Source: Catenulispora yoronensis
GTDB lineage: Bacteria > Actinomycetota > Actinomycetes > Streptomycetales > Catenulisporaceae
DNA length: 64,000 bases
Assembly (NCBI RefSeq): GCF_039531695.1
Contig: NZ_BAAAQN010000052.1
Span: forward strand, 30,461-94,460
Direction of reading: 5' to 3'
This document shows positions 23,234 to 32,085 of this stretch, in pieces. The translations under genes were made by a program, and so were the position numbers. The notes under the pieces are model-generated. The model was not told the origin of the DNA. It was given only the letters and a program-made list of their open reading frames with translations, and made no database searches. Each line of letters begins with the position of its first letter. Within the stretch, counting starts at the first letter, position 1.

Positions 23234-26200
23234 CTATTGCCAGCCCTGGAGGCCGGCGCCGTAGGGATAGAGCGGATTCCCGTAGTTCGTCGGCACGGTC
23301 TGCCCGGCCGCGATGTGCGCCCGGATGTCGGCGACCTCGGCGGCCGTCGCACCCAGGTCGTACGGCAGGTCCCAGTGCTCGGCCGCGGCGGCCTGGGTGT
23401 CCCCGCCGCCGGCCGTCAGGACCTGGTCCAGGGAGCGCGGCAGCTGCCAGGGCAGCTTCCCGCTCGGTGTGTAGTCCCCGAACAGCAGGCTGGCCGCCGC
23501 CGGGCCCATCTCCTCGCCGCCGCGGTAGGTGACCACGATCGCGTCGGCGATACCGCTCCAGTCGCTGATCACGTAGGGCCTGGGCAGCACCAGCAGGACC
23601 ACCACCGGGATGCCCTGGTTGTGGAAGTTCTGGATCAGCGAGACCTCGTCGGGCGGCAGATAGGGCTGGGTGTTCGGCCAGGCGGTGGCGTGCGTGTAAG
23701 AGGGTTCGCCCACGGCGACCACCGCCAGCTTGGGACTGGGCCCGGTGTCCTGGTACACGTTCACCCCCGATTTGGCCGCCCTGGCCTTGATGGCGTCCAG
23801 GAAGTCCAGCGAGCCGTACTCGGGATGGAAGTAGCTGGTCCAGACGCAGCAGGAGTTGCCGTCGGTGGCCCGCGGACCGGTGACGACGATGTTGTCGCCG
23901 GCGTTGAGCTTCACCGGCAGCACGCCGTCGTTCTTCAGCAGCGTCATCGACTCCCGCGACGCCTGGTTCGCCAGCGCCGTGTACGAGGGCTGATGGAACC
24001 GGTAGGGGCCGTTGACCGAGTCGCCGTAGGGCGTGTCGAACAGCCCCATCTTGAACTTCACGGTCAGGATCTTGCGGACCGCGTCGTCGATCCGGCTGGC
24101 CGGCACGCTCGCGATGAAGCTGTCCATCGAGAAGCCGGCCGCGCCCGGGTCGGCGCCGCCCATCACGTCGGCCCCGGCGTTCGCCGCGCTGACCCACGCG
24201 CCCGACGGCAGCCAGTCGGTGGTGACGACGTTCCCGTAGCCGAGGTTCTGGCGCAGGTAGTTGATGATCGGCGCGCTGTTGCCCGCCCCGGTCCCGGTCG
24301 GGTCCAGGAAGGTGGCGCCCGCGTAGCCGGTCATGATCTGCCCGGTCCCGGCGTCCAGCGCCGCGTACCACGGGATCATGTGGTACTTGATCGTCGTCCC
24401 GTCGTACACGATCCCGGCCTCGCCGCCGGCGCCCTCGCCCGGCCAGTGCTTCACCGTGACCAGCACCGAGGACGGGTTGAGCTCCGGACCGCCCTGCAGC
24501 CCGGTGACCAGCGCGCGCACCTGGGCGGCCGCGACGTCGGCGTTCTCCCCGTTGCCCTCCTGGATCCGGGGGTAGATCACCTTGGTCCCGACCTCGGCCA
24601 GCGGGCCGAGCGTGCCGCGCGCCCCGACGCCGAGTTCCTCGCGCCGCTGCATGTCGCCGAGCTTGTTGTCCAGGGCGTAGTCGCGGCCCGCCGCGAGCGC
24701 GCTCTGGTTCGGGTACGTGGTCTGATACCCGGTGATCGTGTCGCCCGCCGCGATGAACGGGATGCCCAGCCGGGTCTTGGACGCCGCGATCTGCATGGTG
24801 CTCAGGTCCGACGGCGAGGCCGGCCCGAACAGCCACCCGGACAGCGGGTAGACCTGGGCGTTGTAGAACATCTGGTAGGCCTTCTCCTGCGAAGTCATCC
24901 GCGAGAGCAGGTCGTTGACCCGGACGGTGACCGTGTTGTGCCAGTCCTCGTACGGCTCGATGGCGCCGTCCTTGTTCAGGTCCCGCGCGCCGTTGATGAT
25001 CGACACGCCGTCGGCCGCGGCCTGGACGTTCGGCAGGTACAGGCTGAACGTGTTGATCGCGGACGTCGTGGAGGCTCCGGACGCGGGCACCGCCGTGACG
25101 TACCACTTGTAGGTCCAGCGGTCGCCGATGTCCCAGGTCGGCGTGTAGCTCGTGCCGATCGTCTCGGCGACCTTCGTGTAGACGTCGAGCATGCTGCCCG
25201 ACTGGGTGTAGTCGTAGTCGTTGCGGGTGACGTTCAGCCACAGCTGGTAGCGGCTGGTCCCGCCGACCGCCGCCCACGAGAACGTGGGCCGCCGCGTGGA
25301 CGTCACGAAGGCGTTGTTGCCCGGCGCGGTCAGCGCGAACTGGCCCGTGGTCGCCGGTGCCCGGGTGGGACCGGACAGCAGCGGCGGGTTGTTCGCGGCG
25401 GTGTTCACCGAGCCGTGGACCTCGAACTCCCACAGCGAGTATCCGTACCCGGTGGCGCGCGCGGTGCCGTTGAAGCGGACGTAGCGGCCGGAGCCGGAGA
25501 CGTTCAGCGTCTCGACGCCGCCCTTGCCGGCGGTGGTGCTGTAGATGGTGGTCCAGGTGGCCTGGTCGTTGGAGGTCTGGATCTGGTAGGCGGTGGCATA
25601 GGCGTTCTCCCAGTTCAGCACGACGCAGGAGATCGTGCCAGCCCCGCCGAGGTCGACCTGGAGCCACTGCGGGTCGCTGTACTGGCTCTCCCACCGCGTC
25701 GTCGAACGCTGATCCAGCGCGGCGGCCGGAGCGTTGGCGCCGTTGTACGAAGAGGCTTTCACTTGCTGGAAGGCGCCGATGTTCGGGTCGGCGCAGCTTC
25801 CGCCGCCTCCGCCGCCGGTGCCCGTGCCGTAGACGGCGAACTCGAACAGCGAGTAGCCGTATCCGGTGTTGCGGGCGGTGCCGTACATGCGGATGTACCG
25901 GCCCGAGCCGGAGACGGCGAGCGTCTCCGTTCCGCCGGGACCGGTGGTGGTGGAGTAGACGCCGGTCCAGGTGGCGCCGTCGGCCGAGGTCTGGATCTGG
26001 TAGGCCTTGGCGGAGGCGGTCTCCCAGGTCAGCACGACCTGGCAGATCGACTGGGTGCTGCCCAGGTCGATCTGGATCCACTGCGGATCGGAGAACTGCG
26101 AGGACCAGCGGGTCGTGGTGGTGTTGCCGTCCACGGCGGACGACGCCGGCCAGGCCGCGCTCTCCACCGACGAGGCGGTGGCGGTCTTGTTCAGCGCGAG

Positions 26201-26338
26201 GTTGGTCGTCCCGCACGCCGCCGCGCGGGCCCGGGTCCCAGCCCCGAGGTTGAGGCTCAGAACCCCGGCGACCAGTGTGAGGACCATCAGCAGGGTGAGA
26301 TGGGGCCGCCGCCGGAGCGGCAGCCTGGTATCGGACAT
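23234..26338 (-). CDS. secreted GH3 glycosidase with two F5/8C modules
   Basis: A 1034-residue protein with AGGAGAG just before the ATG. A signal peptide covers residues 1-40. F5/8C domains follow at about 42-170 and 183-310, then a fibronectin-III-like domain (about 325-435), a short Ca-loop-like DLNKDGAIEPYED (453-465) and the GH3 catalytic portion from about 470. GH3 signatures are VKHWPGEG (629-636), the nucleophile Asp708 in VVTTDW and, in the C-terminal domain, VAVGEPSYTH and YPYGAG. It probably trims the oligosaccharides released by the neighbouring endo-glucanases to glucose. Signal peptide and binding modules place it outside the cell or on its surface. Middle gene of the operon. Confidence 0.93.
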   Translation of the reverse strand: MSDTRLPLRRRPHLTLLMVLTLVAGVLSLNLGAGTRARAAACGTTNLALNKTATASSVESAAWPASSAVDGNTTTTRWSSQFSDPQWIQIDLGSTQSICQVVLTWETASAKAYQIQTSADGATWTGVYSTTTGPGGTETLAVSGSGRYIRMYGTARNTGYGYSLFEFAVYGTGTGGGGGGSCADPNIGAFQQVKASSYNGANAPAAALDQRSTTRWESQYSDPQWLQVDLGGAGTISCVVLNWENAYATAYQIQTSNDQATWTTIYSTTAGKGGVETLNVSGSGRYVRFNGTARATGYGYSLWEFEVHGSVNTAANNPPLLSGPTRAPATTGQFALTAPGNNAFVTSTRRPTFSWAAVGGTSRYQLWLNVTRNDYDYTQSGSMLDVYTKVAETIGTSYTPTWDIGDRWTYKWYVTAVPASGASTTSAINTFSLYLPNVQAAADGVSIINGARDLNKDGAIEPYEDWHNTVTVRVNDLLSRMTSQEKAYQMFYNAQVYPLSGWLFGPASPSDLSTMQIAASKTRLGIPFIAAGDTITGYQTTYPNQSALAAGRDYALDNKLGDMQRREELGVGARGTLGPLAEVGTKVIYPRIQEGNGENADVAAAQVRALVTGLQGGPELNPSSVLVTVKHWPGEGAGGEAGIVYDGTTIKYHMIPWYAALDAGTGQIMTGYAGATFLDPTGTGAGNSAPIINYLRQNLGYGNVVTTDWLPSGAWVSAANAGADVMGGADPGAAGFSMDSFIASVPASRIDDAVRKILTVKFKMGLFDTPYGDSVNGPYRFHQPSYTALANQASRESMTLLKNDGVLPVKLNAGDNIVVTGPRATDGNSCCVWTSYFHPEYGSLDFLDAIKARAAKSGVNVYQDTGPSPKLAVVAVGEPSYTHATAWPNTQPYLPPDEVSLIQNFHNQGIPVVVLLVLPRPYVISDWSGIADAIVVTYRGGEEMGPAAASLLFGDYTPSGKLPWQLPRSLDQVLTAGGGDTQAAAAEHWDLPYDLGATAAEVADIRAHIAAGQTVPTNYGNPLYPYGAGLQGWQ

Positions 26339-26369
26339 CGGACTCTCCTAGGCGAGGAGTGGAGCCGGG

Positions 26370-26405
26370 CCGTCCGGGCCTGGTCGGCAAACCAGGCCCG
26401 GACGG
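26370..26405 (-). terminator. intergenic hairpin between GH16 and GH3 genes
   Basis: Perfect 15-bp arms (26370-26384 and 26391-26405) with a 6-nt loop in the 96-bp gap inside the presumed operon. It lacks a T-tract on the minus strand, so it may be a partial terminator or an mRNA-stabilising hairpin that sets unequal expression of the genes on either side. Confidence 0.65.
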
Positions 26406-26434
26406 GTGGTCGGGCAGGTCAGGCCTGCCGTGGG

Positions 26435-29422
26435 TCAGGCGTAGACGCCGAACTCGTACAGCGAGTAGCCGAACGTGGTCCCCCGTGCGGTGCCGTACAT
26501 CCGGACGTAGCGGCCGGTGCCGTTGACGTCGATGGTGTCGACGCCGCCGGCCCCGGTCGTGGTGCTGTAGACCGTGGTCCAGTTGGTGCCGTCATTGGAG
26601 GTCTGGATCTGGTAGGCCTGGCCGTAGGCCGCCTCCCAGCCCAGCTGCACGTGCTTGAAGGCGGTCGGCGTGCCGAGGTCGACCTGGATCCACTGCGGGT
26701 CGCTCCAGTCGCTGGCCCACCGCGTGCTCCAGTTCCCGTCGGTGACGTTGCCCGGCACGAAGGTCTGGCCGTTGGCCGCGGGCTGGAACGAGGAGGCGGT
26801 GACCGCCTTGTTCAAGGCCACGTTCGTGCCGTTGACCGGCGGAGCGACCACCTTGAACGACACCGACTGGATGCCGACGCCGCCGTGCTGGTCGTAGACG
26901 TACACGTAGATCTTCCAGACGCCCAGCGTCTTGGGCGCGGTGACGGTGAAGGCGCCCGGAGCGGTCTGCGTGTAGCTGGACGGGGATTGCAGAGCCGTGG
27001 CGCTGTTCACGTACTTGCTGGTCAGCGCCAGGTTGTAGCGCAGGGTGTCGCCGGTCGGGTTGGTCGAGGCGACGTTCACCGTGAACTGGCCGCCGGCCGG
27101 CACGCTCGCCGTGTTCGACAGCGTCATCGAGGTGATCGCCGGCGGGGTGTTGCTCTGCGCCTGCCCGGTGAAGGCCTGCTTCACCGAGTAGTACGACAGC
27201 CGCCGCCAGCCGCCGGTGAGCAGGTTGAACCAGACGCCGCCGAAGTCGTTCTCCACGCCGTAGTTGAACAGCGTCCCGCCGAAGGACACCCCGGGGTGCC
27301 CGGCGATGCAGTTCCACGCCGAGGTGTAGCCGTCGCGCTGCTGCTGGTCGGTGGGCTCGGTCGGGACGCCGTTGGCGTCGTTCGGCACTTCCCACTCGCC
27401 GGCGTCGCCGGACTCGGTGACGATGTACGGCTTGGTGTAGCCGCCGTTGATCCAGTCCTGCTTGACGTTGCAGACCGAGTTGTAGGAGTTGACCGCGAGC
27501 AGGTCCAGGCTCGGCGTGTACTGCTTGTAGTACGGCCAGGCGCCGGTCCAGGCGTCGGTCGAGGTGACCGGGTGGTTCGGGTCGATCGCGTGGATGGCCT
27601 CGGCGATCTGCTCGACGTACTGCGCGTAGGCGATCCGCTGCTGCTCGATCGCGGCGCCGGTGTAGTGGTCCTGCGTGGTGAGGATGACCTCGTTGCCGAC
27701 GTCCCACATCAGGGTGCCGGGATGGTCCTTGTACTGGGTGACGAACTGCTTGATGGTGTTCAGGGTGTTCGTCTTGTACGCCGTGTCGTTGACGTAGTCG
27801 GCGCCCTGGTTCAGCCAGAAGCCGTTGATCACCTTCAGGCCGCGCGCGGCGGCCGCGTCCAGCAGCGGCTGCGAGCTGGCATCGGTCCCCCAAGTGCGGA
27901 TGGTGTTGACGCCCATCGAGGCCGCGTCGGCGAGGTAGCCGTCGCCGGCCGCGTTGCCCGGGCCCCAGGTGACGCCCTTGACCTGGTACGGCGCGCCGTT
28001 GACCTTGAGCTGCCAGTTGCCCTGGCTGCCCGTCACCTTCACCACGTTGGCCCCGGTGGCCGGAGCCGGCGGGTTCAGCGGGGCCGGGACGGCGCCGTTC
28101 GAGGTGTAGACCGACACCGGGCCGACGCTGAGCGTGCCGCCGGAGGTGGTGGCGGAGGTCGGCGAGGTGCAGCCGCAGTCGGCGTTCGGCCACGAGCCGC
28201 CGACCGCCAGGTCCAGGATCAGGAAGAAGCCGTGGTCCACGGCGTTCTGCCAGGTGGTGACGCCGACCTGGGACTCGCTGACCGACCAGGTGAGCTGGTC
28301 GTCGATGGAGAAGCGGATCTGCTCGTCGGACTGGGTCCGGTCGATGATCTGGGAGTAGGTGTGGTACCCGGTCAGACAGCCGGAGCAGGTGCGCAGACCG
28401 CTGCCGCGGCCGCTGTACTCGTTGCAGGGACCGTTCGGGGCGACGCCGCAGTGCAGGCCCGAGGAGCTGGTCTCGTGGCCGTTGACGTTCTCCATGATGT
28501 CGGACTCGCCGATCGCGGGCCAGGTGCCGGCACCGGTCCGGGAGGCGCTGCCCAGGGCCCAGAACGCGGGCCAGTACCCGGCCGGGTTCGGCACGTTGGG
28601 CTGCTTGATGGTCGCGGTGACCTTCAGCATGCCGCCGGCCGGCGCGGCGAAGTCAGAACGCTGCGTCTCGATGCGGCCGGAGGTCCAGTTGCCGGCGCCG
28701 TCCCGGAGCGCGGTGATGCCCAGGTGGCCGTTGCCGTCCACGGAAACGTTTGCGGTCGACGACGACGCCGCCTCGACCTCACCGGTGCCCCAGTTGGCCG
28801 GGCCGCCCGGGGAGTTGTGGCCGGTGTCCTCGATCCAGTTCGCGGACGAGGGCGCGGTGCCGGCCGCCCCGCCGAAGGCGTCCTGCCAGACCAGGTTCCA
28901 GGTCGGGGGCGGCGGAGTGTTGCCGCCGCCGTAGACGGCGAACTCCCACAGCGAGTAGCCGTAGCCGGTGTTGCGGGCGGTGCCGTACATCCGGATGTAC
29001 CGGCCGGAGCCGGAAACGTTCAGCGTCTCGGTCCCGCCGGGACCCGTGCTGGTCGAATAGACGCTGGTCCAGCTGGCGGCGTCGTTCGAGGTCTGGATCT
29101 GGTACGCCTTGCCGGACGCGGTCTCCCAGTTCAGCACGACCTGGCAGATCGACTGGGTACTGCCCAGGTCGATCTGCACCCACTGCGGGTCCGCGAACTG
29201 CGACGACCAACGGGTACCGGTGCTGCCGTCGACCGCGGCCGACGCCGGGAAGGCGGCACCCTCGGTCGACGACGCGGTCGCCGGCCGGTTCAAGGCCAGG
29301 TTGGTGGTGCCGCAGGCAGCCGCGTGAGCACGCGACGACACAGCGGGCACCAGTAACCCGGCCAGCACTACGACCAGAACGTTGAACAAAGCCGTAGCTC
29401 TGCGACGGCTGATGGAACTCAT
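26435..29422 (-). CDS. two-catalytic-domain glucanase: F5/8C - GH16 - second glycosidase barrel - Ig-like - F5/8C
   Basis: A 995-residue protein with ATG at 29422 preceded by AGGAGAG. A signal peptide covers residues 1-36 and F5/8C about 38-165. The GH16 domain (about 175-440) has the catalytic motif GESDIME (Glu306, Asp308, Glu311). Residues about 460-755 form a second TIM-barrel glycosidase resembling GH2/GH5-type barrels, with a candidate acid/base Glu578 in WDVGNEV and nucleophile Glu670 in YIVTESGD. An Ig-like domain (about 760-850) and a second F5/8C (about 858-995) follow. GH16 should act as an endo-beta-1,3(-1,4)-glucanase. The second barrel may process or transfer the products, but its family is uncertain. 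First gene of the minus-strand operon, divergent from the beta-helix enzyme. Confidence 0.92.
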   Translation of the reverse strand: MSSISRRRATALFNVLVVVLAGLLVPAVSSRAHAAACGTTNLALNRPATASSTEGAAFPASAAVDGSTGTRWSSQFADPQWVQIDLGSTQSICQVVLNWETASGKAYQIQTSNDAASWTSVYSTSTGPGGTETLNVSGSGRYIRMYGTARNTGYGYSLWEFAVYGGGNTPPPPTWNLVWQDAFGGAAGTAPSSANWIEDTGHNSPGGPANWGTGEVEAASSSTANVSVDGNGHLGITALRDGAGNWTSGRIETQRSDFAAPAGGMLKVTATIKQPNVPNPAGYWPAFWALGSASRTGAGTWPAIGESDIMENVNGHETSSSGLHCGVAPNGPCNEYSGRGSGLRTCSGCLTGYHTYSQIIDRTQSDEQIRFSIDDQLTWSVSESQVGVTTWQNAVDHGFFLILDLAVGGSWPNADCGCTSPTSATTSGGTLSVGPVSVYTSNGAVPAPLNPPAPATGANVVKVTGSQGNWQLKVNGAPYQVKGVTWGPGNAAGDGYLADAASMGVNTIRTWGTDASSQPLLDAAAARGLKVINGFWLNQGADYVNDTAYKTNTLNTIKQFVTQYKDHPGTLMWDVGNEVILTTQDHYTGAAIEQQRIAYAQYVEQIAEAIHAIDPNHPVTSTDAWTGAWPYYKQYTPSLDLLAVNSYNSVCNVKQDWINGGYTKPYIVTESGDAGEWEVPNDANGVPTEPTDQQQRDGYTSAWNCIAGHPGVSFGGTLFNYGVENDFGGVWFNLLTGGWRRLSYYSVKQAFTGQAQSNTPPAITSMTLSNTASVPAGGQFTVNVASTNPTGDTLRYNLALTSKYVNSATALQSPSSYTQTAPGAFTVTAPKTLGVWKIYVYVYDQHGGVGIQSVSFKVVAPPVNGTNVALNKAVTASSFQPAANGQTFVPGNVTDGNWSTRWASDWSDPQWIQVDLGTPTAFKHVQLGWEAAYGQAYQIQTSNDGTNWTTVYSTTTGAGGVDTIDVNGTGRYVRMYGTARGTTFGYSLYEFGVYA

Positions 29423-29475
29423 GGCTCTCCTATACGAGACGCGAACAGTTGGTAACCCCGACGTGTCCGTGCGTT

Positions 29476-29487
29476 GAGAGCGCTCTC
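29476..29487. promoter_or_regulatory. LacI/CebR-like operator, site 1
   Basis: The perfect palindrome GAGAGCGCTCTC lies 54-65 bp upstream of the GH16 start. It shares the AGCGCT core and G/C arms of CebR-type operators (TGGGAGCGCTCCCA) that control cellulose and beta-glucan genes in actinobacteria. The matching regulator is not in this window. Confidence 0.65.
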
Positions 29488-29528
29488 CGAGACCCGATGG
29501 TCGAACCCCGAGCATGCGGTGTCAAGGG

Positions 29529-29570
29529 GGAACCGGTTCCGGAACTGGTTCCGGTACCGGTTCCGGAACA
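29529..29570. promoter_or_regulatory. tandem array of 12-bp palindromes
   Basis: Three contiguous 12-bp units (GGAACCGGTTCC, 29529-29540; GGAACTGGTTCC, 29541-29552; GGTACCGGTTCC, 29553-29564) are followed by a half unit GGAACA. Each unit is itself palindromic or nearly so. The array lies in the divergent promoter island, and the helical spacing suggests cooperative binding of a dimeric regulator. No known regulator is assigned. Confidence 0.7.
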
Positions 29571-29630
29571 ACGCAAGGCTCTGACCTGCGTCGATGAAAC
29601 GGCCCAAAAAAGCCGGCGCTGTCACCCCGA

Positions 29631-29671
29631 GTTCCGGAACCGGTGACGTGACCGGTTTCGGAACCGGTTCC
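29631..29671. promoter_or_regulatory. second cluster of GGAACCGG palindromes, abutting the -35
   Basis: GTTCCGGAACCGGT (29631-29644), ACCGGTTTC (29651-29659) and the perfect GGAACCGGTTCC (29660-29671) form a second cluster. It ends 3 bp before the TTGACA of the beta-helix enzyme promoter, a position typical of activator or roadblock sites. Confidence 0.65.
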
Positions 29672-29674
29672 GTA

Positions 29675-29703
29675 TTGACAGTCGGGAACCTAGGCGCAAC
29701 ATT
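29675..29703 (+). promoter_or_regulatory. promoter of the beta-helix glucanase gene
   Basis: TTGACA (29675-29680), a 17-bp spacer, then AACATT (29698-29703) as a weak -10. The start codon is 62 bp further on, and the LacI-like site 2 lies between. Confidence 0.5.
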
Positions 29704-29725
29704 CTCTCGGAAGAGAAGCGCTCTC
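29702..29725. promoter_or_regulatory. LacI/CebR-like operator, site 2, overlapped by a TTCTCT/AGAGAA repeat
   Basis: AGAAGCGCTCTC (29714-29725) differs from site 1 at one arm position. It overlaps the inverted repeat TTCTCT-CGGA-AGAGAA (29702-29717), just downstream of the -10. Binding here would block the beta-helix gene. Confidence 0.55.
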
Positions 29726-29765
29726 CGCGCCCGGAGCCACCCCCACACTCACCGTAAGGAGAGCC

Positions 29766-32009
29766 ATGACTCCTGTCTCCCGCACAAGACCCGCGGCCTT
29801 GGTCGCGGCGTTCGCCCTGTTGGTCGCCGGCCTGCTGATCCCGGGGCTCGCGTCCCGGGCCGACGCGGCCACCTGCGGCACCACGAACCTGGCGCTCACC
29901 AAGCCGGCGACCGCGTCCTCGACCGAGGGCGCCGCCTACGCGGCCTCGGCCGCCGTGGACGGCAGCACCGGCACCCGCTGGTCGTCGCAGTTCTCCGACC
30001 CGCAGTGGATCCAGGTCGACCTGGGCAGCACCCAGTCGATCTGCCAGGTCGTGCTGAACTGGGAGACCGCCTCCGGCAAGGCGTTCCAGATCCAGACCTC
30101 GAACGACGCCCTGAACTGGACGTCGGTCTACAGCACCACGGCCGGGCCCGGCGGAACGCAGACGCTGGCCGTCTCCGGCTCCGGTCGGTACATCCGCATG
30201 TACGGCACCGCCCGCAACACCGGATACGGCTACTCCCTGTGGGAGTTCGCCGTCTACGGAGCCGGAACCGGCACGCCGCCGCCCCCCACCGGCGGCAGCC
30301 TGGGCTCCAACGTGATCGTCTTCAGCCCGACGATGGCCCAGTCGGCGATCCAGAGCCAGCTGAACGCGATCTCCGACCAGCAGGTCTCGAACGAGTTCGG
30401 CACCGCCCGCTACGCACTGCTGTTCCAGCCCGGCACCTACGGCTCGGCGGCGAACCCCCTGATCTTCACCGTCGGCTTCTACACCGCCGTGGCGGGCCTG
30501 GGCCAGAACCCCGGCGACGTCGTCATCAACGGCACCGTCGACGCCTACAACCAGTGCTCCGGCGGCACCTGCAACGCGACCACCAACTTCTGGCGGTCGC
30601 TGACCAACCTGACGGTCAACGTCACGGGCATGACCGGATGCCAGGCCGGCAACGACTTCTGGGCGGTCTCGCAGGCCGCGCCGATGCGCCGGGTGCACTT
30701 CAACGGCAACGTGAGCCTGATGGACTACTGCGTCGGCGGCCCCGGCTACGCCAGCGGCGGCTTCATCGCCGACTCGCAGTTCACCGGCGGCACCGTCACC
30801 AACGGCTCGCAGCAGCAGTACATCACCCGCGACACGGCCCTGGACGGCTGGAGCAACGGCGTCTGGAACCAGGTGTTCTGCGGCGACCCGGGCGCCCCGG
30901 CGCAGAGCTTCGCCGCCAACAGCGGCCAGACCGGCGGCCCGCCGCCGTACACCACCCTGGGCACCTGCCCGGTGACGAAGGAGGCCCCGTACCTGTACCA
31001 GGACTCCAGCGGCTACCGGGTGTTCGTGCCGTCGAAGCGCACCAACTCCAGCGGCCCGAGCTGGGCCAACGGCGCGACCGCGGGCTCCTCGCTGGCGCTG
31101 AACACGTTCTACGTGGTCCAGCCCTCCTCCAGCGTCGACACCATCAACGCCGCCCTGGCGGCCGGTGACAACCTGCTGTTCACGCCCGGCGTGTACCAGA
31201 TCAACAAGACGATCACGGTCACCAAGCCCGACACCCAGATCATCGGCCTGGGCTTCGCCACGCTGGTCCCCACGGCCGGCAACGTGACGATGTCCGTCGC
31301 CGACGCCAACGGCGTCACCGTCAGCGGCCTGATCTTCGACGCGGGCACCACGTCGTCCCCGTCGCTGCTGCACGTCGGCACCACCCCCGGCACCAACCAC
31401 AGCGCGGACCCGGTCAGCCTGGACGACGTGTTCTTCCGCGTCGGCGGCGCGACCACCGGCACGGTCGCCACCCCGCTGATCGTCGACAGCAGCGACACGC
31501 TGCTCGACGACATCTGGATCTGGCGCGCCGACCACGGCGCCGGCGGTGGGAGCTGGACCTCGGACCAGAGCCCGACCGGCTTGATCGTGAACGGCAACCG
31601 CGTCACCGCCTACGGTCTGGCAGTGGAGCACTTCCAGGCCAACGAGACGGTCTGGAACGGCCAGCAGGGCACGGTGATCTTCTTCCAGAACGAGAATCCG
31701 TACGAGGTGCCGAGCCAGGCCGCGTGGATGGCCGGCTCGACGCAGAAGGGCTTCCCGAGCTTCTACATCCCCAACTCCGTGACCTCTTTCCAGGGCTACG
31801 GAATGGGCAGCTACTCGTACTTCAGCCAGGGCGTCGACATCCACAACGCGATGGCGTTCCAGGTCCCGAACACCCCGGGCGTGGCGCTCCACGACCTCCT
31901 GACGGTGTTCCTCAACGGATCCGGCGGCATCGACACGGTGGTGAACGGCACCGGCACGGCGGTGAACTCCGGGAACGGCGGACCGTCGAACGTGGTGAGC
32001 TACCCGTAA
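29766..32009 (+). CDS. secreted right-handed beta-helix glucanase (GH55-like) with F5/8C module
   Basis: A 747-residue protein with AAGGAGAG before the ATG. A signal peptide spans residues 1-35, and one F5/8C domain (about 37-168) is nearly identical to that of the GH16 neighbour. After a Pro-rich linker, residues about 180-747 form two beta-helix halves. Recognisable segments are LFQPGTYGSAANPL, VAGLGQNPGDVVING, LTPGVYQINKTI-type FTPGVY and IIGLGFATLVP. This two-helix layout is that of actinobacterial GH55 exo-beta-1,3-glucanases, often mis-annotated as adenylyl cyclase or coagulation-factor proteins. GH55 is my best match; another beta-helix family cannot be excluded. It is divergent from the glucanase operon and shares its operators. 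Confidence 0.85.
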   Translation: MTPVSRTRPAALVAAFALLVAGLLIPGLASRADAATCGTTNLALTKPATASSTEGAAYAASAAVDGSTGTRWSSQFSDPQWIQVDLGSTQSICQVVLNWETASGKAFQIQTSNDALNWTSVYSTTAGPGGTQTLAVSGSGRYIRMYGTARNTGYGYSLWEFAVYGAGTGTPPPPTGGSLGSNVIVFSPTMAQSAIQSQLNAISDQQVSNEFGTARYALLFQPGTYGSAANPLIFTVGFYTAVAGLGQNPGDVVINGTVDAYNQCSGGTCNATTNFWRSLTNLTVNVTGMTGCQAGNDFWAVSQAAPMRRVHFNGNVSLMDYCVGGPGYASGGFIADSQFTGGTVTNGSQQQYITRDTALDGWSNGVWNQVFCGDPGAPAQSFAANSGQTGGPPPYTTLGTCPVTKEAPYLYQDSSGYRVFVPSKRTNSSGPSWANGATAGSSLALNTFYVVQPSSSVDTINAALAAGDNLLFTPGVYQINKTITVTKPDTQIIGLGFATLVPTAGNVTMSVADANGVTVSGLIFDAGTTSSPSLLHVGTTPGTNHSADPVSLDDVFFRVGGATTGTVATPLIVDSSDTLLDDIWIWRADHGAGGGSWTSDQSPTGLIVNGNRVTAYGLAVEHFQANETVWNGQQGTVIFFQNENPYEVPSQAAWMAGSTQKGFPSFYIPNSVTSFQGYGMGSYSYFSQGVDIHNAMAFQVPNTPGVALHDLLTVFLNGSGGIDTVVNGTGTAVNSGNGGPSNVVSYP

Positions 32010-32031
32010 TGGACTGAGAAGCAGTGCTCTG

Positions 32032-32074
32032 ACGACGGTTCCCGCGAGGTTCTCAGCCTCGCGGGAACCGTCGT
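32032..32074 (+). terminator. hairpin terminator after the beta-helix glucanase
   Basis: Arms of 18 bp (32032-32049 and 32057-32074) with a 7-nt loop; the stem carries CGGTTCCCGCGAGG and its complement. It sits between convergent genes and can serve both. Confidence 0.85.
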
Positions 32075-32085
32075 GTCCGACAGGT

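Noticed and set aside
22895..29356. 2153-residue plus-strand open frame
   Set aside because: It lies antisense to three secreted glycosidase genes with clear catalytic motifs and signal peptides, and has Gly/Arg/Val-rich nonsense composition.
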